A stretch of 51,344 bases of DNA from NCBI GenBank assembly GCA_030614005.1, contig JAUWKS010000021.1, positions 1 to 51,344 on the forward strand, in the 5' to 3' direction. Of the stretch, positions 36,501-43,338 are shown piece by piece. The position numbers were made by a program, and so were the translations under genes. The stretch is from Candidatus Heimdallarchaeota archaeon. Its GTDB lineage: Archaea > Asgardarchaeota > Heimdallarchaeia > JABLTI01. Every line of letters begins with the position of its first letter. The stretch's first letter is position 1. The notes below the pieces were generated by a model. That model ran no database searches and was not told the DNA's origin. It saw only the letters and a program-made list of their open reading frames with translations.

Positions 36501-36914
36501 TTGAGAATAAATTAAAACCATTTTTGCTCCTAAGCCGAAGCGACCGCGTGATTGTCGTTCTCCATAATTGGAACCAGTAAGTACTCTTCCAAATAATTTT
36601 GGAATGTCAGCATGACGAATGCCAATTCCATTATCTCGTACAGACAATCGAATGAATTCATTACCAGATTCCTCGTCGTGTCTGTAATCTTCAATACCCA
36701 TTAACTCGCCGATTTCTTCTGCAGACATCAATTCGATTAGAATATTGATATCAGGTAGAATTCCCCCTTTTTCAGCAGCATCTAATGCATTTTCGACTAG
36801 TTCTCTTATGCTTGTATAAGTAGATCTGGTAGGATTATCAAATCCTGCAATTGCTTTATTTGCTTCAAAGAATTCTGCAGCAGACCTTTCTATTATTTTC
36901 TCACGCGCTATCAT
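33573..36914 (-). CDS. top6B: DNA topoisomerase VI subunit B with long HhH-rich extension
   Basis: A 1113-residue subunit B; the usual length is about 530-660. Residues about 1-230 are the GHKL ATPase domain with ELVENALDAAE (Mg-binding Asn), VRDNGIGI and RGRFGLGAKM. An H2TH region lies at about 285-360 and the transducer domain at about 375-520. From about residue 550 the protein continues with a series of helix-hairpin-helix-type units (LPGVGPATQKSLRARGV, LGGVGKTMAARL, IPGMGKTTEERL, KGLGVKTVKNI). A Lys/Pro/Ala-rich segment at about 930-1000 resembles histone H1 tails. The extension is predicted to bind DNA and hold the enzyme on it. One continuous frame is present, with no stop codon. It starts at ATG 36914. 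Confidence 0.95.
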   Translation of the reverse strand: MIAREKIIERSAAEFFEANKAIAGFDNPTRSTYTSIRELVENALDAAEKGGILPDINILIELMSAEEIGELMGIEDYRHDEESGNEFIRLSVRDNGIGIRHADIPKLFGRVLTGSNYGERQSRGRFGLGAKMVLIYSQSTIRVPFEIKSRLALSKKKSAEFTSHYKLFIDIVKNAPEIVDSTKYSGKSKNQLKVHGTEVTCCFAGTWRRSKRYIFEYLEEMAVITPYASFTITTPDNPDEPIFHTRTVDEIPEPPIEVPLHPIGTDINQIKSEISRTKCKDMKNFLKTHFQRIGDKTAAQVLKVSKIKASKNPLNLDEMELRRLIHEGFTKVKFFPPDGKCLSPLGHENLAAGLEDVYQPEFSCSEGRPPSSYSGHAFQVEVAIGYGGENISAPYKLMRFANRIPLLFGEGNDLIKKTIEGINWSNYKTNLNNDPIIFAVSLVSTKIPFPETSKEYIAEVDEIRRELRLCLQKAGRKLMSFQRALKKKEQAARRMKIFDKYAPTVSSIVGQMLGKMDEDEFPFMFSSTQFSNCLKQRDGSIFLPKNPIPVEALPIDSIEGVNLDRYDIQTLQDLILIDDEQMQELISLGLSEEALDQAEQILVAILELPELAKDELVESVSAKALDEFARDRGIIDGMDLYEGMDSVTTLPGVGPATQKSLRARGVKTIKDFFLMENEELTKSSLNIVIIAELKSKCNVDVLPNITQKTVEELHSNKVYSILEFLEADEEELSKLHGLSEERVTILFELIKALLDLDIENLREESSEIEIDESMDDEGIITQPTKVKMPTPPPDFLEADAEVEELGGVGKTMAARLSAKGIETVAKFYMVANSRLLKIKGLGAKTIADNRGNTDVIVLPRINFEGKSDLNLMGIFTVQQFFEADDDSLTNARGLRSLTITKLKLDIEEKLLMTPGSKTVPSRKKKKPAKKPTKVAPTKEKPPAKKSAKTKKPAKSPEKKDTSIAEFLGTKKPKAEAEETTKIVRGPPKGMLEPTLRISKIPGMGKTTEERLAKVGVKSVGDIFKKSIARLGSVKGVKEEDIIEMRKMLSVAVLPHVSPMVQEELNKAGIYTVKQFHSAKIAKTSTVKGLGVKTVKNIRKQIIRALKTSAELEG

Positions 36915-37231
36915 TTCTAATGAACCTACTAGCCACCTTAATTTTTACTAAAAGGACAAGCTTGACACTATGTCCTTCTCTACATCCACCCGGGAATCCC
37001 TTCCACCTAGGGATTATTTTCTTATTTCAGATGCCTCTGAAAGAGTGAATTAAGAGCGAGTTTTGATTCAAATACTAAATTTAATTTCTTAAACTTATTG
37101 CTGTTGAATCCGCTCAAATTTCGTCCTTCATTATTTCACTTTCTCATTTCAAAGGGTTCTTTAATACTTTACCGTTCAAGCAAATTATCTTAATAACATT
37201 CAATTGTTAAACTACAATTGATATACTCTGC
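36915..37231 (-). other. intergenic region with possible structured top6B leader
   Basis: No gene is recognised in this 317-bp stretch. On the top6B (minus) strand it contains AATCCC/GGGATT (36995-37000 with 37010-37015) and AAGGACA/TGTCCTT (36952-36958 with 36971-36977), both more GC-rich than their surroundings. They lie close upstream of an AGGTT element and the top6B ATG. They might fold in the leader RNA. The rest is AT-rich and carries the end of the RAMP-HD gene region. Confidence 0.4.
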
Positions 37232-38248
37232 CTATGTTCCGAGCCTTCTCTTCTTCGAGGTGGTTGCCCTCTCAGAGTCAGCATTGCTCATGGTCAAAGA
37301 AGAATGCATCTCAGCATCCATAGCAGTATCAAGTTCTTCTCTTTTACTTGCCGATAGTGAGATAGTTCCTTTTGATATTTTTAATCTTTTCTTATAGTAA
37401 TCATTTATTGCCAGATTTACCATTAGCAACAAATGGTTTCTTAAACTACTAATTCCATAATCCATTGATTCCACTATTCGCTCTAATTCTTTTGAATGAT
37501 AGATGTAATTATATAATCTATATGGAGAATGTTGAACTTGCTCAAGGTCTTGTTTTAAAAGTTTGAAATCTATTTCTCCATTCTCCCGATTATATCGACT
37601 TGGAACTTTGAATCGCTTCTTTCTACTGATTGAAGATGCAAGTCTATCGTAATACTGCAAAATTGGCAAGAGAGCATTTGTATGTTCTGCACCATTATGA
37701 TGATTCACACAAGCAGTTCTAATTTCTTCATCTTCGATTTGTAACTCTTGATAGATTTTACTTGGATGTCGCTCTGTATGAACGAAATCGTGAAGCATTA
37801 ATACTTTAAGTAATTTTAACAATTTTTCAGGATAATTTACCCCTAATCCTTTCCTAATTTTGAATTCCTTTCTTTGGTTCGCTTTCGTATGAATAAAGGA
37901 CTCAATTTTACATTCAAGCCATTTCACTCGACCGAAACCTTCAGAGGAATAACTGCCAAGAAAACGATTGGTCATAAAGGAAGAAATTTTGGTAAGAAGC
38001 TTCTCTGTATTATACCCTACACAGCTCACTTGCACAAATCCTCGATAGGCATGTAAAACGGTCGGTGCTCTTGATTCCCCTTTCACCAATTTGCTAAAGG
38101 AAGTCAATAGTGGTTTTTTTTCTCCGTTACGATCTCCTATTACCTTTATCCAACAAGCTCCTTTCTTCACGAGTGGTTTGGAAAGGATGATTGGTGTATC
38201 TAAGCGACCAATTAATGTAACCTTTTTCTTTAATTGTGGTTCTGCCAA
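37232..38248 (-). CDS. RAMP-like / HD-domain fusion protein (CRISPR-related)
   Basis: A 338-residue protein with two parts. Residues about 1-120 have strand-rich RAMP-like character and end in LGSYSSEGFGRVKW (97-110), the glycine-rich loop style of Cas5, Cas6 and Cas7 proteins. Residues about 140-220 have HD-superfamily features: H153-D154 in MLHDFVH, H157, H183-H184 in VNHHNG, and D201 in YYDRLAS, in the right order for metal binding. HD nucleases serve in Cas3 and Cas10. A lysine/arginine-rich tail follows. The start is TTG 38248. It overlaps the upstream Cas7-like gene by 19 bp, so the two are translated together. I know of no named Cas protein with this layout; the RAMP half is the weaker call. 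Confidence 0.7.
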   Translation of the reverse strand: MAEPQLKKKVTLIGRLDTPIILSKPLVKKGACWIKVIGDRNGEKKPLLTSFSKLVKGESRAPTVLHAYRGFVQVSCVGYNTEKLLTKISSFMTNRFLGSYSSEGFGRVKWLECKIESFIHTKANQRKEFKIRKGLGVNYPEKLLKLLKVLMLHDFVHTERHPSKIYQELQIEDEEIRTACVNHHNGAEHTNALLPILQYYDRLASSISRKKRFKVPSRYNRENGEIDFKLLKQDLEQVQHSPYRLYNYIYHSKELERIVESMDYGISSLRNHLLLMVNLAINDYYKKRLKISKGTISLSASKREELDTAMDAEMHSSLTMSNADSERATTSKKRRLGT

Positions 38249-39174
38249 GCCTTTCTCACCTTGCTTAATTCTTCGTTCAAGTTCTCCGCTCTTTCTTCCT
38301 CAATGATAGCGATTTTTCCATTACCATTCTCTTGTCCCAACTTTCTCTCAAAAACAACCCTTTCAAAAGAAATGTCTCTCATCTCAAGACGACCATACCC
38401 GCTTTTTCCGCCTCTTCCTAAATGAGTTATTCCGAAAATTCCTTTTACGAGTAATCCTAGCAACCATTGCGGTAATTCTTTAGAGAATTCCACATAGAAT
38501 TGAAACTCTCCGGAGAAATATTGTTCAGAGAAATCCTGAAGTGGTTTTTTGTCTCTTCTGGATGAGTGGCGATTCTCTGTTGAAATATACACAAATGAAA
38601 GACCGGTTTGTTTGGTTATTTTGTCCAATGGTTTGTCTGTCTGAATGATAGCATCGCTCCAGACTCTAATAGGGGATTCTTCACCTAACATTCCGAATAA
38701 TTGTCTAATGGCACAAGGATTTTCTCCACAAGCACCCATGAGATGTTCGTGTTCAAGAAGAGTCGATTTACCAGTTCCTTGAAATCTTTCCTTTAAAGTT
38801 GGAGAACAATAATCAATTCCTTTCTGGTGAAGAATATTCATTATACTATGACGAATAGCACCACGTATTCCTTTAACCACTCGAGAGACTCCTTTATCAT
38901 CTTTGAGGATTGTTAGTTGGACTTTCGCATCAGCTTTTTTCCCTTCTGCTTTTACTCGCAAATCATTGAAATCATCAAAGATACTATCTTTGTTTTGTCT
39001 CAAGAAATCCTCTAATTCTGCTACTTTAACATTGGTCTTTCCAATATATTGGTAGGGTATTTCTCCTCCTCTCATCAAGTAAGAGCTTTTTCCACTACTA
39101 CTATTCAGTGGTTTCGCCCACCACGCTTGAACTTTTACTGATATTCTGTTGAACTCGTTTTTCATAATAATCAT
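38230..39174 (-). CDS. Cas7-like RAMP protein (Csm3/Csc2-like)
   Basis: A 314-residue RAMP-superfamily protein. Residues 98-111 (RVVKGIRGAIRHSI) resemble the conserved helix of Cas7/Csm3 proteins. A His/Cys set (HEHLMGACGENPC, 142-154) precedes the LFG segment, as in Csc2 and Csm3 zinc sites. IRVWSDAII follows. The C-terminus has LGRGGKSGYGRLEM (252-265), the diagnostic glycine-rich loop. Cas7 proteins form the RNA-binding backbone of type I and III effector complexes. Here it is the first gene of a two-gene operon with the RAMP-HD protein, but Cas10, Cas5-only and helicase genes are missing. ATG 39174 or 39165. The promoter is shared with the divergent AbrB-like gene. Confidence 0.8.
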   Translation of the reverse strand: MIIMKNEFNRISVKVQAWWAKPLNSSSGKSSYLMRGGEIPYQYIGKTNVKVAELEDFLRQNKDSIFDDFNDLRVKAEGKKADAKVQLTILKDDKGVSRVVKGIRGAIRHSIMNILHQKGIDYCSPTLKERFQGTGKSTLLEHEHLMGACGENPCAIRQLFGMLGEESPIRVWSDAIIQTDKPLDKITKQTGLSFVYISTENRHSSRRDKKPLQDFSEQYFSGEFQFYVEFSKELPQWLLGLLVKGIFGITHLGRGGKSGYGRLEMRDISFERVVFERKLGQENGNGKIAIIEEERAENLNEELSKVRKAWQNHN

Positions 39175-39264
39175 TCCGTATATACAAAAATATATACAAA
39201 AGATAACATATAAACGTACCTAATAAGCAGCTTTTAATAATATATAAGTCAATAATTTATTATT
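39175..39264. promoter_or_regulatory. divergent promoter region of the island
   Basis: Only 90 bp separate the Cas7-like gene (minus) and the AbrB-like gene (plus). A direct repeat of ATATACAAAA occurs twice near 39180-39200, and the plus-strand side has a TATA-like AATATATAAG near 39237-39247. The AbrB-like protein encoded alongside is a natural candidate to bind here and autoregulate both sides; that is inference. Confidence 0.5.
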
Positions 39265-39450
39265 ATGAACAAAGATCAAGATTCAGAAACCTTTCTGAAG
39301 AAAAAATACAAACTTACTAAAGTAGGAAATTCATTCAAAATAACTTTACCAGTTGATTTTGTGAAAGGATTTGGGTTTGAAGAAGGGGAAGATCTAACAA
39401 TAGCAATTGATATTGCAAATAAACGTTTTATTATAACTAAAGAGGAGTAA
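39265..39450 (+). CDS. AbrB/SpoVT-type small DNA-binding protein
   Basis: A 61-residue protein. From about residue 15 it follows the swapped-hairpin AbrB pattern: KVGNSFKITLPVDFVKGFG, a glutamate-rich turn (EEGEDL) and a closing strand (FIITKEE). Such proteins bind DNA as dimers and often act as autoregulating antitoxins. The ATG at 39265 is 20 bp after the TATA-like element, so the leader must be very short. The stop is followed after 2 bp by the HEAT/RING gene, whose GAGGAG ribosome binding site lies inside this gene's last codons. The arrangement resembles a toxin-antitoxin pair, although the downstream protein is not a known toxin. Confidence 0.82.
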   Translation: MNKDQDSETFLKKKYKLTKVGNSFKITLPVDFVKGFGFEEGEDLTIAIDIANKRFIITKEE

Positions 39451-39452
39451 TT

Positions 39453-40646
39453 ATGTCTATTGACAATATTTTAGGACAGATTAAACTAGCGGAAGAAAAT
39501 CTCTTCGAAGAAGATCGACATAAAAGACAAGAGGCAATTCATACATTTCCTCGAATTTTAAATGCTAGAAATTATACAGTAAGAGAAGCATTGAGAGTAA
39601 AAGGACTAATTAAACCAATTATCCCAAAACTTATTGAGATAATGAAAACTGATGCTGATATTGGTTTACGCAAAATTGCTGCAAAATCTTTAGGTGATAT
39701 GCCAATCTATGATGGTATCTACAAAGAGTTGCTTGAGATTTTTAAGCTTGGAGAGATGGAGAATGAATTAAGTTGGGCGGTAGGTGAGAAATTATTTAAT
39801 TTTCCAGATTCTTATCTTGATATCAAAGAAATACTTCTTGAGATGCTACAATCGAATAACCATAATCATAGAATACTAGGTTTAGCAATGATTCGAAAAT
39901 ATCGGGAAAGCTCAGGTCGTTCAGGAAACGAATATCTAGGTTCTGTTTCAAGAATTCAACTTGAGAAGGATTGGTTACTAATTCTCCGTAATTTAGTCCG
40001 AGAGGCTAAAACTGAAGAAGATGCTCAACCTGCCTATGTTACTCTTGAAAAAATCTCTCCCGATAAATCAGCTGAACGAAAATTATTCCAGAAGGAATTA
40101 TTATACAAAGTTATGTATGAAATTCTTGTCAAAATCCAACCTGAAATCCAAGTGCAGTTAACTAGAATTATGGAATTAACAACTCCTCTAATACAAGAAC
40201 ATGGTAAAATCCCCAAAAGAGCTGAATTAACTAACCTTGATTATACCAAAGAACTCCATGAGGCGACAATAAAGGAACTTGTTCAAAACGAAGATATCAA
40301 AGGAGAGTATTTTGAATTGGAGCAAGTTTTTGTCAAAAAAGGCAAAGAAATAAAGTTTTCCTTGACTTCATCCAAAATTGCTAAGAAATATTTGTGCAAC
40401 AATTGTGGTTCCTCTATTAAGCATGAGGATCAAACTTGTTCAACCTGTAAAGAAGAAATCCTCAAATGTAATGTTTGCAAACTGCCAATTTCCTTTGGAG
40501 AAGAAATAGGTATATGTAAACATTGTAAATCTAAGTCTCATTTGAGCCATCTTCAAGAATGGGTGAAAATAAAGGGAAAATGCCCCACTTGTCAAAAAAA
40601 GTTGCAGTCGGAAGAGATTATAACACTTTCTAAGAACTCAAACTAA
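39453..40646 (+). CDS. HEAT-repeat protein with C-terminal RING-like zinc finger
   Basis: A 397-residue protein. Residues about 20-200 contain HEAT-like helical repeats (for example IKPIIPKLIEIMKTDADIGLRKIAAKSL). Residues 315-332 form a zinc ribbon with two CxxC pairs. Residues 339-380 form a C4H2C2 RING-like finger: C339, C342, C355, C358, H363, H366, C377, C380, with the Trp after the second His (HLQEWV) typical of RING-H2 proteins. RING fingers usually recruit E2 ubiquitin-conjugating enzymes, and Asgard archaea have ubiquitin systems, but no ubiquitin, E1 or E2 gene is in this window. It begins with ATG 39453 after GAGGAG. A degraded second copy is at 46850-47440. Confidence 0.8.
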   Translation: MSIDNILGQIKLAEENLFEEDRHKRQEAIHTFPRILNARNYTVREALRVKGLIKPIIPKLIEIMKTDADIGLRKIAAKSLGDMPIYDGIYKELLEIFKLGEMENELSWAVGEKLFNFPDSYLDIKEILLEMLQSNNHNHRILGLAMIRKYRESSGRSGNEYLGSVSRIQLEKDWLLILRNLVREAKTEEDAQPAYVTLEKISPDKSAERKLFQKELLYKVMYEILVKIQPEIQVQLTRIMELTTPLIQEHGKIPKRAELTNLDYTKELHEATIKELVQNEDIKGEYFELEQVFVKKGKEIKFSLTSSKIAKKYLCNNCGSSIKHEDQTCSTCKEEILKCNVCKLPISFGEEIGICKHCKSKSHLSHLQEWVKIKGKCPTCQKKLQSEEIITLSKNSN

Positions 40647-40709
40647 GGGGCACTTAAGTAAGGAAAAAATTAGTACAATACTGATATTAACCTGTAAGAG
40701 AGAATAATT

Positions 40710-42281
40710 TTGCTAAAGCCACTTTCTTGGACAAATGACCCATTATTATTTGATAGTGAACCTTCTCCAGTTAATAAGTGGATAAATGCTAATGAGCTTA
40801 TTCAACAGAACCGGAGTAAAGAGATTTTTCTCCCAGAAAGTCAACAGTTACATCTCTATCCTATAATGGTTCGTAGGAATGATTTTGTTCGGTTGAAATC
40901 TTCTGACCGAATCATGGCTCGATTTCCATTCATGGAAATTAGCGAGGAAAGTCAAGAACGAATCATGGATAAGATCCTTCTTCTCTCTGAATTAACTCGA
41001 GACTACTTTTACAAATCTATCAATAAATCAATTCTTCAATGGAAAGAGGACATTCTAAGATATCTAAAGCGAGGAGCAATTCCTTATCCAATAGTAAGGA
41101 GTTTCTTCGAATTAGAACCAAGTTTTTTTTCTATGTATAATAAGACCTCTCTTCACTTCACAAGTGCTCGTGGAGAAGAGTTCAAGATGCCGACCACATT
41201 AACGAAAGAGCTTGCCTATCTTGCGGGGATGGTCAATGGTGATGGTAACTTGCAAAAATATACTCTACGAATCGTCGACTTTTCCATTACGAATATCAAG
41301 CAGCTCCAAAAGATGTTCCAGGATTATTTCGCACAAACAGGGAACATTCTCTTTAAAACACCCAACAGTCCGGAAGTAGTGATAACGAATCTCTGGGTGG
41401 TAAGGTTATTCTCATTCTTAACAGGACAACCAATTGTAATGAAGAAGTATGCCCATCTAGGTGAACCATTGATCTTCAAACAAGAGCTTTATCGTTCCTA
41501 TTACTGGTCTGGAGTGATGGATGCAGATGGGAGTTACAGGAATAGGAATGTTAAATTTGTAAGTGCTTCTATAAAGTACGTAAAAGATTTCAAAAAATTT
41601 CTTTTTGAAAATAAAATAGACTCTAAATTGACTGAGAGAGAGGATAATACAGTTATCTTGTACATCCCAGCTAGATTCTATACACAGTTATCGAAATTGT
41701 TGACTTGTTTACACCCAGAAAAGAAACACGAGTTTAATAAATTGAAAATAACTCCCTATCGCTCAGCAACTTTTTTTGCGGGATTCAAAAAATCAACTCT
41801 AGTCAATGGTTATTTCAATTTCAGACTTATAGGTAATCTAAGTGTAGCTAATTTAGGAGACACAATTCGTCAATTCCGAGGAAAACAATCAAGAAAAGCT
41901 TTTATCGAAAAAGTATCTATTAGTGAAAGAGCATTACAAAATATAGAAAAAGGGAAAATGAGTATAAACATTCTGCTTTTAGATGAAATATTAAAACAAA
42001 GAAACCAACTGCTGATGTCTTTTCTCTCTCAACAAGAAGCAAGTCTTTATCACATTCGAAGTTCAACACCTGTGAAACTCGCTACACAACCGAACACACA
42101 GCTCGCATCTCTACTGAAATCATTACTCTTTTACAAGAAATGTCTCAAAATTCCGAATAGTAGCGATAAACTTGCTAAAGAACTAAAAGCTTATTTTCAA
42201 GTAACTATAAAAAACAATCAAATAACCAACAAATTACTTTTACTATTCTTTTCTACTTTTTGTGAGACAAAACTTTTCTAA
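40710..42281 (+). CDS. LAGLIDADG homing-endonuclease-like protein with XRE helix-turn-helix
   Basis: A 523-residue protein. An uncharacterised helical N-terminal region (about 1-165) precedes two LAGLIDADG motifs: LAYLAGMVNGDGNL (about 168-181) and YYWSGVMDADGSY (about 263-275), separated by about 90 residues as in single-chain homing endonucleases. A Cro/C1-type helix-turn-helix follows (IRQFRGKQSRKAFIEKVS, about 385-402, with SERALQNIEKGKMS). The two acidic residues needed for cutting (Asp of GDG and DADG) are present. No extein sequence flanks it, so it is free-standing and not an intein. The start is TTG 40710 with GAGAG upstream. It is 63 bp downstream of the HEAT/RING gene. Confidence 0.85.
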   Translation: MLKPLSWTNDPLLFDSEPSPVNKWINANELIQQNRSKEIFLPESQQLHLYPIMVRRNDFVRLKSSDRIMARFPFMEISEESQERIMDKILLLSELTRDYFYKSINKSILQWKEDILRYLKRGAIPYPIVRSFFELEPSFFSMYNKTSLHFTSARGEEFKMPTTLTKELAYLAGMVNGDGNLQKYTLRIVDFSITNIKQLQKMFQDYFAQTGNILFKTPNSPEVVITNLWVVRLFSFLTGQPIVMKKYAHLGEPLIFKQELYRSYYWSGVMDADGSYRNRNVKFVSASIKYVKDFKKFLFENKIDSKLTEREDNTVILYIPARFYTQLSKLLTCLHPEKKHEFNKLKITPYRSATFFAGFKKSTLVNGYFNFRLIGNLSVANLGDTIRQFRGKQSRKAFIEKVSISERALQNIEKGKMSINILLLDEILKQRNQLLMSFLSQQEASLYHIRSSTPVKLATQPNTQLASLLKSLLFYKKCLKIPNSSDKLAKELKAYFQVTIKNNQITNKLLLLFFSTFCETKLF

Positions 42282-42586
42282 AATTCTGATAAAATATTAG
42301 AAAAAATAGGAATAAACTGAACTTCAAATTTACCTAATGTACAAGAGGGGTATTTCGAGGCATTTTTGGGCTTTAAAATGACTTTCTTGCTGTTTTAAAG
42401 CACTTAGAATCGACCTTTGATTTATGCTTTCAGACTTTTTTGCGAGAAGTGGTTTTTTCTCATATTCTAGTTATTCCTCGGTAAGTTTTATGATTTTTTT
42501 GTGAGTAATCTGTGAGCTTTTTGGACTTTTTTGTGATTTAGTACTTTAAATGGTAATTTTGTCAAGTAAATGAACAAGGGATATTT
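42282..42586. promoter_or_regulatory. intergenic region with three near-identical T-tract elements
   Basis: No gene is recognised in this 305-bp stretch. It contains three copies of a GA(C/T)TTTTTTG(T/C)GA element at 42433-42446, 42492-42505 and 42524-42537, all on the plus strand. They lie upstream of the operon that starts at 42587 and could be regulator sites. A TATA-like ACTTTAAATGG lies near 42542. The repeats are short and T-rich, so chance is possible. Confidence 0.4.
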
Positions 42587-43327
42587 ATGTCGATTCATGA
42601 TCCATTGATTCTAAAAACAAGTTCGAAGTATTCATTACCTGAATTTAACTCTAAGGTTAAATTCACTTCTGTAATGGAAGAAGTGCTGTACACACTCTTA
42701 ACTTTCTTCATCCTAAGTGGTGAATCAAAATTTACAAATGTGGTGAATGATTTGATAGGTGTACTTGATCGTTCCCAAAATGCTATTGGCTCTGCCTTAA
42801 AATCTCTTGAACAGTTGGAGCTACTAGCTTATTATCGAGATGGTAGATTTAGAACCGTCGAACTACATCTAGAAAATGATTTCCTGAAAAGCGTTACTGC
42901 AAGATTCTTTGGAATAACTGATTTTACGAGTATGAAATGCAAGAAATTGAAGCAAATGCTCTTTGGTTTTTATCCAATACTTGATTTTGAGCGAACCATG
43001 ACAATGTTTCAAAACGAAACTGAGCGTTTGGTTTTGTTGGTGGATGATTACCAACACTTGTTTGATTGGGTTAATAAAATTGAGGAATTGGAAAGATTAG
43101 CGAAAATTACTCACTCTACTGATGATACTGTTGATGACAATCCAATTTTATTATTTATCGATAAAATTGTATGTGCGATAAAATATAAAAAAATGCAACA
43201 AACTGCTGATCTAACATTTCAAGAATTATCTGAAATCGTTAATGAGATTGTTTCAGAATTTCAAAAAATTCCTCCTTGGTCAAATGATGCTGTAAGTGGA
43301 AGGTGTAATATTTGGACTCACATATAG
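42587..43327 (+). CDS. winged-helix protein, first gene of Cas1/Cas4 operon
   Basis: A 246-residue protein. Residues about 25-85 look like a winged helix (VNDLIGVLDRSQNAIGSALKSLEQLELLAYY), followed by a wing-like YRDGRFRTVELH. The rest is helical with no metal or catalytic motif. It may regulate the operon or help the Cas1-like protein recognise DNA ends; neither is demonstrated. The ATG at 42587 has a weak AAGGGA upstream. It ends 11 bp before the Cas1-like GTG, so the genes are co-transcribed. A second winged-helix protein lies after the Cas1-like gene. Confidence 0.72.
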   Translation: MSIHDPLILKTSSKYSLPEFNSKVKFTSVMEEVLYTLLTFFILSGESKFTNVVNDLIGVLDRSQNAIGSALKSLEQLELLAYYRDGRFRTVELHLENDFLKSVTARFFGITDFTSMKCKKLKQMLFGFYPILDFERTMTMFQNETERLVLLVDDYQHLFDWVNKIEELERLAKITHSTDDTVDDNPILLFIDKIVCAIKYKKMQQTADLTFQELSEIVNEIVSEFQKIPPWSNDAVSGRCNIWTHI

Positions 43328-43338
43328 GAGGATTTGTT

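Noticed and set aside
40710..42281. intein interpretation of the LAGLIDADG gene
   Set aside because: No flanking extein motifs, no Cys/Ser splice junctions and no host protein halves are visible.
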